From Aureimonas pseudogalii (lineage in GTDB: Bacteria; Pseudomonadota; Alphaproteobacteria; Rhizobiales; Rhizobiaceae), in contig NZ_JACIEK010000003.1 of the NCBI RefSeq assembly GCF_014196835.1, positions 62,001 through 126,000 of the forward strand: DNA of 64,000 nucleotides. The letters run 5' to 3'. Shown piece by piece: positions 36,528 through 46,168 of the stretch (position 1 is the stretch's first letter; each line of letters opens with the position of its first letter). A model generated the notes under the pieces. It ran no database searches. It saw only the letters and a list, made by a program, of their open reading frames with translations, and was not told the origin of the DNA. The position numbers and the translations under genes are program-made.

Positions 36528-37433
36528 ATGACGACGACGCGACCCAGCCAGACCATCGGCTTCATCGGCCTCGGCTACATGGGCCATGGCATGGCCAAGA
36601 ACATCGTGGAGGCCGGCTACGGTCTCCACGCGCTTGCCCACACGCGGCGCGAGGCGATCGACGATCTCGTGGCGCGCGGCGCCGTCGAGGCGTCGTCCAT
36701 CCGCAGCCTCGGGCGCGACTGCGACGTCGTCGTGCTCTGCCTTCCCGGCTCGGAGCAGGTGGAGGCGGCGGTGGCCGGGCCGGACGGCTTGCTGTCCGAA
36801 GCGCGCACCGGCCTCGTCATCATCGACGCGTCGACCTCCGATCCCGTCTCCACCCGCCGCCTGGCCGACCTTGCGACGGCGAAAGGAGCGACGCTGGTCG
36901 ATGCCCCGCTCGGACGCACGCCGAAGGAGGCGTGGGAGGGCACGCTGGATTCGATGGTCGGCGCGGAGGACGACGTGTTCGAGGCGGTGCGCCCGCTGAT
37001 CGAGACATGGTCCGGCCGCATCATCCGCACCGGCGAGCCCGGCTCCGGCCACACGATGAAGCTTCTGAACAACTTCCTGTCTCTCGGCTACGGCGCGCTC
37101 TACGCCGAGGCACTGGCCGTCGCGGCCAAGGCCGGCATCGAGGCCTCGACCTTCCACGGCGTCATCACCGGCGGCCGGATGGATTGCGGCTTCTACCAGA
37201 CCTTCATGCAATACGTGGTGGGCGGCGACCGCGACGCCCACAAGTTCACGCTGCGCAACGCCCACAAGGACACGCGCTATCTCGTGTCGATGGCCAACAA
37301 TGCCGGCATCGCCAGCCATATCGCCTCGGCCGTGCTGAACAGCTATGCGACGGCGGATGCCATGGGCCGCGGCGGCGATTTCGTGCCGATGCTGACCGAC
37401 GTCGTGGCCGAACTCAACGGCTTGAAGCGCTGA
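36528..37433 (+). CDS. NAD(P)-dependent 3-hydroxyacid dehydrogenase family protein
   Basis: A 301-residue beta-hydroxyacid dehydrogenase (3-hydroxyisobutyrate dehydrogenase/GLYR superfamily). A Rossmann motif IGFIGLGYMGHGMAKNI lies at 10-26, the substrate-binding DAPLGRTPKEAWEGTL follows, and the catalytic Lys is in GSGHTMKLLNNFLSLGY (about 182). The second glycine-rich motif differs from the usual GGxxGA, so the substrate may not be hydroxyisobutyrate. It ends three bases before the convergent gene's stop. Confidence 0.88.
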   Translation: MTTTRPSQTIGFIGLGYMGHGMAKNIVEAGYGLHALAHTRREAIDDLVARGAVEASSIRSLGRDCDVVVLCLPGSEQVEAAVAGPDGLLSEARTGLVIIDASTSDPVSTRRLADLATAKGATLVDAPLGRTPKEAWEGTLDSMVGAEDDVFEAVRPLIETWSGRIIRTGEPGSGHTMKLLNNFLSLGYGALYAEALAVAAKAGIEASTFHGVITGGRMDCGFYQTFMQYVVGGDRDAHKFTLRNAHKDTRYLVSMANNAGIASHIASAVLNSYATADAMGRGGDFVPMLTDVVAELNGLKR

Positions 37434-37436
37434 TCG

Positions 37437-38111
37437 TCAGGGGCGCGTCGCCAGCCAGATCATGTGGCGGGCGCCGCGTCGGCTTCGTCCGGCCCGCGTC
37501 GGAACCTCTTCCACCGTGAAGGCCGAGCGCTTCAGCCGCGACGTGAAGGCGGTGTCGGGACCGGACGACCAGACCGCGAGGACGCCGCCCGGCTTCAATG
37601 CCTCGCGCGCGGCGGCCAGCCCTGTATAGTCGTAAAGCCCGTCATTGGCGGCCATGGTCAGGCCGTCCGGCCCGTTGTCGACGTCGAGAAGGATGGCGTC
37701 GAACCCGCCCTTCGCCTCCTCGATCACCGCCGCGACGTCGTGCTCGACGACCGAGACGCGGGGATCGTCGAGCGTGCCGGCGTGAAGCCCGGCCATCGGA
37801 CCTCGCGCCCAGGCGACGACCGATGGGACGAGCTCGGCCACCACCATTGCTGCATCCGCCGGCAGATGGGCGAGCGCCGCACGCAAGGTGAAGCCCATGC
37901 CGAGGCCGCCGACGAGCACGCGAGGGTGCGACCGGCCGGCGATCCGATCGCAGGCGAGCGTCGCCAGCGCTTCTTCCGAGCCGCTGAGGCGGCTGTTCAT
38001 CAGCTCGTTCGCGCCGAGCATGATCGAAAACTCGTGACCCCGCTGCATCAGCTTCAGCGTGCCGCCATCGCCTGGGATGGCGGCGGTGTCGAGATGGACC
38101 CAGGGAATCAT
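37437..38111 (-). CDS. Spermidine synthase-like methyltransferase-fold protein
   Basis: A 224-residue protein with a spermidine-synthase/SAM-binding fold: VLVGGLGMGFTLRAALAHL (about 65-83), MVVAELVPSVVAWARGP, DDPRVSVVEHDV and FDAILLDVDNGPDGL. The LDVDNGP motif replaces the GGGDG and DxxD arrangement of true aminopropyltransferases, and the N-terminal beta domain is short. It is likely a methyltransferase-like protein of unknown substrate. It is convergent with the dehydrogenase gene on the left. Confidence 0.8.
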   Translation of the reverse strand: MIPWVHLDTAAIPGDGGTLKLMQRGHEFSIMLGANELMNSRLSGSEEALATLACDRIAGRSHPRVLVGGLGMGFTLRAALAHLPADAAMVVAELVPSVVAWARGPMAGLHAGTLDDPRVSVVEHDVAAVIEEAKGGFDAILLDVDNGPDGLTMAANDGLYDYTGLAAAREALKPGGVLAVWSSGPDTAFTSRLKRSAFTVEEVPTRAGRSRRGARHMIWLATRP

Positions 38112-38259
38112 GCGCAGCCTCCTGCCGGACGGGTTGTGATCTCTGCCAGACCGCCGGCGGCTTGGCCATCGGCTCGCCCCGCCGCCGCCGAGGCCTAGCT
38201 AGGGTGGAAAGGCCGCCGCGCTCCGTAGGCGCTGGCGCCGGTGAAGCAGGAGACCCTTC

Positions 38260-39297
38260 ATGTCGCGAACCGACACCACCCACCGCCGCATCGTCCTCGC
38301 CTCGCGGCCGGTCGGTGCGCCCACGGCCGCCGACTTTCGCGCCGAAGATGCCGCCATGCCGGAGCCGAGTGAGGGCGAGGTGCTGGTGCGGACGCTCTAT
38401 CTCTCGTTCGACCCCTACATGCGCGGCCGTATGAGCGACGCGCCCTCCTACGCCCCGCCGGTGGAGATCGGTGCGACGATGGTGGGCGGCACGGTGGGAC
38501 GCGTGGTGTCGTCGCGCCATTCCGGCTTTCGGGAAGGCGATCTCGTGTCCGGCTTCAGTGGCTGGCAGAGTCATGCGGCGCTCGCTGGCGACACGCTCCG
38601 CAAGCTGCCGGCCGATCTCGCGCATCCGTCCCATGCGCTCGGCATCCTCGGCATGCCCGGTTTCACCGCCTATACCGGCCTTCTCGACATCGGCCGTCCC
38701 CGGCGTGGCGAGACGGTGGTGGTGGCCGCGGCGAGCGGCGCCGTGGGTGCGGTGGTCGGTCAGGTCGCCAGGATCGAGGGATGCCGCACGGTCGGCATTG
38801 CCGGCGGGGCCGAGAAGTGCCGCTATCTCACCGAGACGCTCGGCCTCGACGTCGGTCTCGACCATCGCGCACCGGATTTCGCCGAGCAACTCGCCCGCGC
38901 CTGCCCGGACGGGATCGACGTCTATTTCGAGAGCGTCGGCGGTGCGGTCTTCGAAGCGGTGCTGCCGCTTCTGAACGTCCATGCCCGCATCCCCGTCTGC
39001 GGGCTGATCGCGCAGTACAATGCCGACGGCTAGGCGGAGGGCCCTGATCGCCTGCCGGGCCTGATGGGCGCGATCCTGCGCAAACGTCTTTTCGTGCAAG
39101 GATTCATCATCGGCGATCACTACGGCGAGGGCCGCTACGAGCGCTTCTTCGAGCGAATGAGCGGGTGGCTCACTGAGGGCCGTGTGCACGCGCGTGAAGA
39201 CGTGGTCGAGGGGCTGGATGCCGCGCCAGATGCCTTCATCGGACTGTTGGAGGGTCGCAACTTCGGCAAGCTCGTCGTGAAGGTCGCCGACGGCTGA
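38260..39297 (+). pseudogene. CurA-type NADP-dependent oxidoreductase split by an in-frame TAG
   Basis: A medium-chain reductase of the curcumin/alkenal reductase family, starting MSRTDTTHRRIVLASRPVGA, with LSFDPYMRGRMSD, VVVAAASGAVGAVVGQVARI (NADP loop) and FESVGGAVFEAVLPLL. At 39031-39033 an amber codon interrupts it right after GLIAQYNADG. The same frame continues AEGPDRLPGLMGAIL to the normal C-terminus FGKLVVKVADG at 39297. A single base change would restore a roughly 345-residue protein. Without readthrough the last 88 residues, part of the dimer and substrate region, are lost. No other damage is visible. Confidence 0.85.
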
Positions 39298-39383
39298 CGG
39301 GATCTTCGCTGCCACGAAGACGGGCATTGTCTCGTGCTGCCGAAGGAATATGCTGGTAGGCGTCAGCGCAACGGAGGTGAGCC

Positions 39384-40793
39384 TTGGGCTATCACTGGGA
39401 TCTCGGCGGCACGCGATACGGCTTCGCCGACCTGAAGCGCCTCCTCGCAGCCGCTTCTCCGCGGCGATCCGGCGACGAGTTGGCCGGGCTCGCCGCGACT
39501 TCCGACGCCGAGCGGATCGCCGCGCGACTGGCGTTGGCCGGTCTGCCGCTGGCGACCTTCCTCGACCACCCGCTCGTGCCCTATGAGGAGGACGAGGTCT
39601 CCCGCCTCATCGCCGACACGCACGACACGGCCGCCTTCGCGCCCATCCGGCATCTGACGGTCGGCGGCTTCCGAGACTGGCTTCTGTCGCATGAGGCCGA
39701 CACTGCGGCCCTTTCGGCGATCGCTCGGGGGCTGACGCCTGAGATGGTGGCGGCGGTGTCGAAACTGATGCGCAACCAAGATCTCATCGCCGTGGCGCGC
39801 AAAGTGCGGGTGGTCACGGCCTTCCGAACCACGCTCGGGCTTCCCGGCCGGCTCGGCTCGCGGCTGCAACCCAACCACCCGACCGACGATCCCCGCGGCA
39901 TCGCCGTCTCGGTGCTCGACGGGCTGCTCTACGGGGTCGGCGATGCCGTGATCGGCATCAACCCGGCGAGCGACAACGTGCCGAACGCCGTGGCGCTGAT
40001 GGAGATGCTGGACGGCTTGCGCCAGCAATACGAAATTCCCGTGCAGACCTGCGTCCTCACGCACGTCACCAACTGCATCGAGATCATCGAGCGCGGCGCG
40101 CCGGTGGATCTCGTCTTCCAGTCGGTGGCGGGCAGCGAGGCCGCCAACCGCTCTTTCGGCGTCGATCTCGCTGTGCTTCGCGAGGCGCACGAGGCCGGGC
40201 GGAGCCTGAAGCGGGGCACGGTGGGCGAGAACGTCATGTATTTCGAGACGGGGCAAGGCGCCGCGCTCTCGGCCGAAGCGCATCACGGCGTCGACCAGCA
40301 GACGATGGAGGCGCGGGCCTACGCGGTTTGCCGCGCGTTCGACCCGCTGTTGGTGAACACCGTCGTCGGCTTCATCGGCCCCGAATATCTCTACGACGGC
40401 AAGCAGATCGTGCGCGCCGGGCTGGAGGACCATTTCTGCGGCAAACTCCTCGGCCTGCCGATGGGCTGCGACGTCTGCTACACCAACCATGCCGAGGCCG
40501 ACCAGGACGACATGGATGGGCTGATGACGCTGCTCACCGCCGCCGGCTGCACCTTCCTCATCGCCGTGCCCGGCGCCGACGACATCATGCTGAACTACCA
40601 GTCGCTGTCGTTCCACGACATGCTGTACCTTCGCGCGGTCATGGGCGTGAAGGCGGCTCCCGAGTTCGAGGCTTGGCTCGACAAGATGGGCATGGTCTCG
40701 GGCGAGGGGCGCCTGCGCGAACTCGAGATGCGCGACCCTCGCGTCTCGCGCATGCTCGACCGCATTCCGCTGGTCTCCGGAGCCGCGGCGTGA
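39384..40793 (+). CDS. eutB: Ethanolamine ammonia-lyase, large subunit
   Basis: A 469-residue B12-dependent lyase subunit that splits ethanolamine into acetaldehyde and ammonia. Family parts include AARLALAGLPLATFLDHPLVPYE (split by position), LMRNQDLIAVARKVRVV, GINPASDNVPNAV, THVTNCIEIIERGAPVDLVF, FQSVAGSEAANRSFGV and NHAEADQDDMDGLMTLL. The start is a TTG at 39384 with GGAGGTGA four bases before it; no ATG or GTG fits. eutC follows 28 bases later. No microcompartment shell, eutA reactivase or acetaldehyde dehydrogenase is nearby. Confidence 0.95.
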   Translation: MGYHWDLGGTRYGFADLKRLLAAASPRRSGDELAGLAATSDAERIAARLALAGLPLATFLDHPLVPYEEDEVSRLIADTHDTAAFAPIRHLTVGGFRDWLLSHEADTAALSAIARGLTPEMVAAVSKLMRNQDLIAVARKVRVVTAFRTTLGLPGRLGSRLQPNHPTDDPRGIAVSVLDGLLYGVGDAVIGINPASDNVPNAVALMEMLDGLRQQYEIPVQTCVLTHVTNCIEIIERGAPVDLVFQSVAGSEAANRSFGVDLAVLREAHEAGRSLKRGTVGENVMYFETGQGAALSAEAHHGVDQQTMEARAYAVCRAFDPLLVNTVVGFIGPEYLYDGKQIVRAGLEDHFCGKLLGLPMGCDVCYTNHAEADQDDMDGLMTLLTAAGCTFLIAVPGADDIMLNYQSLSFHDMLYLRAVMGVKAAPEFEAWLDKMGMVSGEGRLRELEMRDPRVSRMLDRIPLVSGAAA

Positions 40794-40821
40794 GCGCGAT
40801 CGTCTTCACGGGGGGCGCATC

Positions 40822-41598
40822 ATGAGCGATCCCAAGCCTCCCGGCCCGATCGACCCTTGGGGCCCGCTGCGCCTCGCCACGACGGCGCGCATTGGGCTCG
40901 GACGACGCGGCGATGCCATGCCGCTGCAGTCGGTGCTGGAGTTCCAGGCGGCCCATGCCAAGGCGCGCGACGCCGTGCACGCTCCGCTCGACGTCGAAGC
41001 GCTTGCGGCGGCGCTCGGCGGGCACGAGGTGCTGACGCTGGCGAGCGAGGCGCCGGACCGCGCCACCTATCTTCGGCGGCCCGACCTCGGGCGCCGCCTT
41101 TCGCCTACCTCCATCGAAACGCTGGCAAACGCCGAGACCGGCTTCGACATCGCCTTCGTGGTGGCGGACGGGCTGTCGGCCACGGCGGTCGCACAGAATG
41201 CGGCGCCGCTGCTGCACGCTGCCGTGCGGCGGCTGGGCGACCTTCGCATCGCGCCGGTGGTGGTGGCCACCCAAGCGCGCGTTGCGCTCGGCGACGATGT
41301 CGGCGCGGCGCTGGGCGCCCGGCTGGTGGCGGTGCTCATCGGCGAGCGGCCGGGCCTCAGCGTCGCCGAGAGCCTCGGCATCTACCTGACCTTCGACCCC
41401 CTGCGCGGACGGCGGGACTCCGAGCGCAACTGTATCTCCAACGTCCATAGCCTTGGCGGGCTCAGCTACGAGCAGGCAGCGGACAAGCTCGCATGGCTGG
41501 TGCGCGAGGCGCTGAAGCGCGGCGTCACCGGCGTGGCCCTGAAGGAGGACGAGGGCGCGACGCGGATCGATGGCGCGTCTGCGCCCGTGCTCGAATAG
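40822..41598 (+). CDS. eutC: Ethanolamine ammonia-lyase, small subunit
   Basis: A 258-residue partner of EutB that completes the adenosylcobalamin-binding site. It starts MSDPKPPGPIDPWGPLRLAT. Conserved segments are ARIGLGRRGDAMPLQSVLEF, RPDLGRRLSP, VVADGLSATAVAQNAAPLL, IGERPGLSVAESLGIYLTF and RDSERNCISNVHSLGGLSY. It sits directly after eutB in a two-gene unit. Ethanolamine would serve as a nitrogen and carbon source in the cytosol. Confidence 0.95.
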   Translation: MSDPKPPGPIDPWGPLRLATTARIGLGRRGDAMPLQSVLEFQAAHAKARDAVHAPLDVEALAAALGGHEVLTLASEAPDRATYLRRPDLGRRLSPTSIETLANAETGFDIAFVVADGLSATAVAQNAAPLLHAAVRRLGDLRIAPVVVATQARVALGDDVGAALGARLVAVLIGERPGLSVAESLGIYLTFDPLRGRRDSERNCISNVHSLGGLSYEQAADKLAWLVREALKRGVTGVALKEDEGATRIDGASAPVLE

Positions 41599-41683
41599 GG
41601 GCTGCTCCATCCGGCAAGCCGGCCGACGGCGATGCGAGCGTCGAGCTTTGCGCGCGACCTGCGTCAGGCGGGATGGCGCAGCG

Positions 41684-43162
41684 TCAGCCGGCCGCTGTGG
41701 AAGCCACCGTTGCCGCCGAACCGGCCTCTCGCAGCCGTGCGACCTGCCGCGTCACCGCCGAGCGGAACACCTCGGAGGCTGGGAGGTCCGCGCCGAACAC
41801 CTCGCCGAAGCCGAGATAGGCGGCGACCAGCGCCTCGGGCGTCGATGCCGCCTGCGTCGCCTCGCGGATGCGCCCGGCGAGGGGGTCGCGCACGTCAATT
41901 GGCTCGCCCCGCTCGTCGCATCCCGCGGCGTAGACCATCCAGCCGGCGAGACCGAGCGCCAGACGATCGAACGGCTGGCCGGCGGCGAGGCGGTCGCGGA
42001 TCGTGCCGAGCAGGCGCTGCGGCACCTTCTGCGAGCCGTCCATCGCGATCTGCCAGGTGCGGTGGCGCAGCGCCGGGTTGCGGAAGCGCGCGCGCAACTC
42101 CTCGCAATAGGCGGCCACGTCGAAGCCAGCGAGATCGGGCAGGGTGGGCGAGACCTCCTCGGTCATCAGCGCGCGCACGAGCGGCTCGAAGCCGGGCGCC
42201 GCCATCGTCTCGGCCACCGTCTCATGGCCGGCGAGATACCCGAGATAGGCCAGCGTCGAGTGACTGCCGTTCAGAAGCCGTAGCTTCATCGTCTCGAAGG
42301 CGCCGACCTCGCGCGTGAAGGTGACGCCGTGCTCCTCCCATTGCGGACGCCCGCTCGGGAAGTGGTCCTCCACCACCCATTGCGAGAAGGGCTCGGTCAT
42401 CACAGGCCAGCGGTCCTCCACCCCGAGAGCCGCGGCGACCATCGCGCGGTCGGCGTCCGTCGTGGCGGGAACGATGCGGTCGATCATCGTGGAGGGAAAG
42501 GCGATCTCGGCGGCGACGAAGGCGCCGAGCGCGGGATCGCGCAGCTCGGCGAGCCGGCGCACCACCTTGGCGACCGTATGCCCGTTGGACGGAAGGTTGT
42601 CGCAGGAGAGAACCGTGAGCGGCGGCAGGCCGGCCTCGCGGCGCAGGCGCAGCGCCTCGACGACGAAGCCCGGCGCCGAGCGCGGCGCCTGCGGGTTGGC
42701 GAGATCGTGGACGATGTCGGGATGGCTCTCGTCGAGTTCGCCCGTCGCCGGGCGGTGGCAATAGCCTTTCTCCGTCACCGTCAGCGAGACGATGCGCGCA
42801 TCGGGATGGGCGAGCGCGGCCAGCACCGCGGCCGGGTCTTCCGGTGCCACCAGTTGCCGAAGGATCCCGCCGATCACCTGGAACCGGTCGCCCGTGCCGT
42901 CGCGCACCGCCACGGTGTAGAGCCCGTCCTGCGGCTGAAGCGCGTCGCGCGTCTCGGCCGAGCGCAGCGAGACGCCAACCGTGCCCCAGCGCAGGTCGCC
43001 GCCGGCCAACGCCCGCTCGGTGTAGACGGCCTGATGGGCGCGGTGGAAGGCGCCGAGGCCGAGATGGACGATGCCGGGCTTCAGGGCGGTGCGGTCGTAG
43101 CGGGGGCGCTCGACCGTTTCGGGCAGCGCGGCGAGGGTCTGTTCGGTCAGGCGTGTCATCAC
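41684..43162 (-). CDS. uxuB: Mannitol dehydrogenase family; probable fructuronate reductase
   Basis: A 492-residue polyol-specific long-chain dehydrogenase. The nucleotide motif is HLGLGAFHRAHQ (33-44), and the catalytic Lys293, Asn298 and His301 lie in TMKLRLLNGSHSTLAYLG. The family includes mannitol 2-dehydrogenase, fructuronate reductase and tagaturonate reductase. The locus has uxaC and uxuA but no other reductase, so reduction of D-fructuronate to D-mannonate with NADH is the most likely role. It is the last gene of the transporter operon. Starts at GTG 43162 or ATG 43159 are both possible. Confidence 0.88.
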   Translation of the reverse strand: MMTRLTEQTLAALPETVERPRYDRTALKPGIVHLGLGAFHRAHQAVYTERALAGGDLRWGTVGVSLRSAETRDALQPQDGLYTVAVRDGTGDRFQVIGGILRQLVAPEDPAAVLAALAHPDARIVSLTVTEKGYCHRPATGELDESHPDIVHDLANPQAPRSAPGFVVEALRLRREAGLPPLTVLSCDNLPSNGHTVAKVVRRLAELRDPALGAFVAAEIAFPSTMIDRIVPATTDADRAMVAAALGVEDRWPVMTEPFSQWVVEDHFPSGRPQWEEHGVTFTREVGAFETMKLRLLNGSHSTLAYLGYLAGHETVAETMAAPGFEPLVRALMTEEVSPTLPDLAGFDVAAYCEELRARFRNPALRHRTWQIAMDGSQKVPQRLLGTIRDRLAAGQPFDRLALGLAGWMVYAAGCDERGEPIDVRDPLAGRIREATQAASTPEALVAAYLGFGEVFGADLPASEVFRSAVTRQVARLREAGSAATVASTAAG

Positions 43163-43166
43163 GGGC

Positions 43167-44012
43167 TCAGTGGGCGTTGGAAGGCTGCTTGGCGCGGGCG
43201 ACGATCTGCGTCGGGTTGACGAAGCGCAGCGCCAGCACGAGCCAGAACAGCGTCGTCACCATGTAGACCACGGCCATCGCGTCGATCGACTGCGAGGCGC
43301 GAACGCCCGCCGCGAAGACGGCGTAGTAGAGCGAGACGACGAGCGTCTGGCTGGTGGGGCCGGCAACGAGGAAGGTCAGCTCGAACATCGCGATGGTGCG
43401 CACCAGCACGAGAAGCAGCGCCGCCAGCATGCCCGGCAGGAGCAGCGGCAGCAGGATGCGCAGGAACAGGCTGCCGGTGCGCGCGCCGAAGACGCGCGCG
43501 GCCGCCTCGATGCGCGGGTCGATCTGCTCGATGAAGGGGATCATAACCAGCACGACGAAGGGAATGGACGGCACGAGGTTGATGATGACGACGCCCCAGA
43601 ACGTGCCGCCGAGGCCGACCTGATAGAGCAGCGTCGCCAGCGGGATACCGTAGGTGAGGGGCGGCACCAGCAGCGGCAGCAGGAAGACCAGCACCACGAA
43701 GCGCTTGCCGGCGAACTCGCGCCGCGCCAGCGCATAGGCCGTGGTGATGCCGATGAGGCCCGAGAGGATCGTCACGAGGAAGACGATCTGGAAGGTGACG
43801 AGCAGCACCTCGGTGAGCTGGAACTCGCGCCACGCGTCGAAATACCAGCGCGTCGTCCAGCCGGTCGGCAGCCAGGTGCCGAGCCAGCGCGTCGCCAGCG
43901 AGTTGGTGACCACGGCGCCGATGACGCCGAGGAGGTTGAGGACGAAGAGGATGGTGACGCCCCAGACGGCGGCGCGCCAGAGCTTCGACCCGAGGCCGCG
44001 ATCCCTGATCAT
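43167..44012 (-). CDS. ABC transporter permease (iron/spermidine type), second
   Basis: A 281-residue inner-membrane protein with about six transmembrane helices of the BPD_transp_1 fold. The ATPase-contact EAA loop reads IEAAARVFGARTGSLFLRIL. It is paired with the permease upstream (gap of four bases) and served by the ATPase encoded two genes before. The operon also encodes uxaC and uxuB, so the cargo is probably a hexuronate or related acid. Confidence 0.9.
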   Translation of the reverse strand: MIRDRGLGSKLWRAAVWGVTILFVLNLLGVIGAVVTNSLATRWLGTWLPTGWTTRWYFDAWREFQLTEVLLVTFQIVFLVTILSGLIGITTAYALARREFAGKRFVVLVFLLPLLVPPLTYGIPLATLLYQVGLGGTFWGVVIINLVPSIPFVVLVMIPFIEQIDPRIEAAARVFGARTGSLFLRILLPLLLPGMLAALLLVLVRTIAMFELTFLVAGPTSQTLVVSLYYAVFAAGVRASQSIDAMAVVYMVTTLFWLVLALRFVNPTQIVARAKQPSNAH

Positions 44013-44016
44013 CGGT

Positions 44017-44925
44017 TCAACCCTTCGTTCCGCCGGTGGGGCCGCGATAGAACAGGCGGCGCAGCGTCAGCACCGCGAGCACGACGACGAGCTGCACGAC
44101 GCCCATGATGATGGCGATCGCCGATCCCAGCGAGTGATTGTACTCCTCGAAGGCCGCCGAATAGGCGGCGATCGAGATGACGCGCGTCGGCCCCGCCGGG
44201 GCGCCGAGCAGCACCGCGGAGGGGAAGACCGCGAAGGCCTGGACGAAGGCGAGGCAGAAGGTGACGGCGAGGCCGGGCACCAGCAGCGGCAGGAACACGC
44301 GGCGGAACCGCTCCCAGGCGTTGGCTCCGAGCGTTGCCGCAGCGTGCTCGATGGCAGGGTCGATGCCCGAGACGTAGGAGAGCGTCAGCAGGAACGAGAA
44401 GGGAAAGCCGGTGATCAACAGCGAGGCGAAGACGCCCCAGTAGTTGTTCGTCAGGCGGATGGGCGCGTCGAGAAGGCCGACGAGGATCAGCGTCCGGTTG
44501 AACCAGCCTTGCGGGCCCAGGAAGTTCAGCAGGCCTTCGGCGACGAGCACCGTGCCGAGAGTGATCGGCAGGACGAGAAGGATCGTCAGGAGCTTCTGCC
44601 GGCGCATCAGCCGCACGCGGAAGGCGATGGGCACCGCCAGCGCGAGGTTGAGGATGGTCACGGGCAGCGCCAGCCAGAGCGTCGCCCCGATCGTGTTGTA
44701 GAGGAACGGGTCGGAAAAGAAGCGTCGGTAGTTCTCGTACCAGGCACCGGTCTCGGGGGTGAGCGAATCCACCAGCCCGTAGAGGAACGGGTAGACGAAG
44801 AGCGCGAGGATCGACACGAGGCCCGGCAGCACGAGAAGGGTCGTGACGTCGAACCCCTTGGCCGCCAGCCGGGTGCGCAGCGAGGAGCGCGGCTCGGCGC
44901 GGGAGGGAAGCACCGCGTCGCTCAT
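44017..44925 (-). CDS. ABC transporter permease (iron/spermidine type), first
   Basis: A 302-residue inner-membrane protein with about six helices and an EAA loop IEHAAATLGANAWERFRRVF. The N-terminal cytoplasmic segment is Arg-rich. The ATG overlaps the ATPase stop by four bases (ATGA). With the next gene it forms the channel of a heterodimeric ABC importer of the AfuB/PotB-like class rather than the TRAP or MFS type usually used for hexuronates. Confidence 0.9.
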   Translation of the reverse strand: MSDAVLPSRAEPRSSLRTRLAAKGFDVTTLLVLPGLVSILALFVYPFLYGLVDSLTPETGAWYENYRRFFSDPFLYNTIGATLWLALPVTILNLALAVPIAFRVRLMRRQKLLTILLVLPITLGTVLVAEGLLNFLGPQGWFNRTLILVGLLDAPIRLTNNYWGVFASLLITGFPFSFLLTLSYVSGIDPAIEHAAATLGANAWERFRRVFLPLLVPGLAVTFCLAFVQAFAVFPSAVLLGAPAGPTRVISIAAYSAAFEEYNHSLGSAIAIIMGVVQLVVVLAVLTLRRLFYRGPTGGTKG

Positions 44926-46034
44926 CGCGCGTCGCCCGCGAAGATCAGCGTGCGCTGCGGATCGGGCGAAAGCACGATCGTCTCTCCGTTGGCCACCGGC
45001 GTGTCGGAGCGGAAATAGGCGAGCGCATCGCCCGGCAGCACGGCGACGCCGAAATAGGCCCGGCCACGGTATTCGCTGGAGCGCACCACGGCGCGAAGGC
45101 CGTCGCCGGAGCGCTCGGCCACAAGATCTTCGGGCCGGATCGACAAGACGATGTCAGCGCCCTGCGCCAGTTCGGTCGAGCGGTGGAGCACGAAGCGGCT
45201 GCCGCCAGCCTCGATCGTGGTGCGCCCGACGCCGTGATCGGCGACGCGGCCCTCGATGCGCGTGCGAAAGCCCATGAAGTCGGCGACATCGAGGTGGTTC
45301 GGCCGCTCGTAGAGGTCTTCCGGCGTGCCGGTCTGCCGGATCACGCCGCCGCTCATCACCACGATCCGGTCGGCGAGCGAGAGCGCCTCGTCCTGGTCGT
45401 GCGTGACGTAAATCGTGGTGGAGCCGATGGCGTCGTGGATGGCGCGGATCTCGGCGCGCATCTCCAGCCGCAGCTTGGCGTCGAGATTGGAGAGCGGTTC
45501 GTCCATCAGCACGAGCGGCGGGCGGATGACGATGGCGCGGGCGATGGCAACGCGCTGCTGCTGGCCGCCGGAGAGCTGGCCCGGCAGTTTGTCGCCCTGT
45601 TCGCGCAGGCGCACGAGATCGAGCGCCCGGTCGATGCGCTTCTCGGCCTCGGCCTTCGCCACGCCCTGCATCGTCAGGCCGAAGCCCACGTTCTTGCGGA
45701 TCGTCATGTGCGGGAACAGTGCGTAGCTCTGGAACACCATGCCGAAGCCACGCTCTTCCGGCTGCAACTCGTTGATGCGGCGATCGTCCAGCCGGATCTC
45801 GCCGCCGGTCAGCGGCAGCAGGCCGGCGATGCAGTTGAGCGCGGTCGACTTGCCGCAGCCCGAAGGGCCGAGCAGCGCGATGAACTCGCCCTTCTCCACC
45901 GTGAGGTCGATGCCGGCGAGCGCATGGTAGGAGCCGAACGAGCGGCGCAGGCCGCGCAGTTCCAGCCTTCCGCTGCCCGCTTGGGAAGTGGCGAGACGAC
46001 CGGAGGGCTTCACGGCGGTGGAATGGGCGTTCAT
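44922..46034 (-). CDS. ABC transporter ATP-binding protein (PotA/FbpC type)
   Basis: A 370-residue ATPase with Walker [10 protein letters not shown] (56-64), signature LSGGQQQR, Walker B LVLMDEP, the H-loop VTHDQDEA and a C-terminal TOBE domain (about 290-365). It energises the importer encoded by the next two genes. It is separated from the binding-protein gene upstream by 261 bases containing three hairpins, which may lower its expression relative to the binding protein. Confidence 0.93.
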   Translation of the reverse strand: MNAHSTAVKPSGRLATSQAGSGRLELRGLRRSFGSYHALAGIDLTVEKGEFIALLGPSGCGKSTALNCIAGLLPLTGGEIRLDDRRINELQPEERGFGMVFQSYALFPHMTIRKNVGFGLTMQGVAKAEAEKRIDRALDLVRLREQGDKLPGQLSGGQQQRVAIARAIVIRPPLVLMDEPLSNLDAKLRLEMRAEIRAIHDAIGSTTIYVTHDQDEALSLADRIVVMSGGVIRQTGTPEDLYERPNHLDVADFMGFRTRIEGRVADHGVGRTTIEAGGSRFVLHRSTELAQGADIVLSIRPEDLVAERSGDGLRAVVRSSEYRGRAYFGVAVLPGDALAYFRSDTPVANGETIVLSPDPQRTLIFAGDAR

Positions 46035-46168
46035 CGCGGGGCGCTCCGGAACGGCTCGAAAGAAAATGCGTCGGCGAGGCGCCGACGATCGAAGCGGACG
46101 AGGCCGCCTCGCAAAGGCGGCTCGGACGGCCGGCTGGCCGTTGCCGCGCGCGGTTCACCTCGTCTCCA

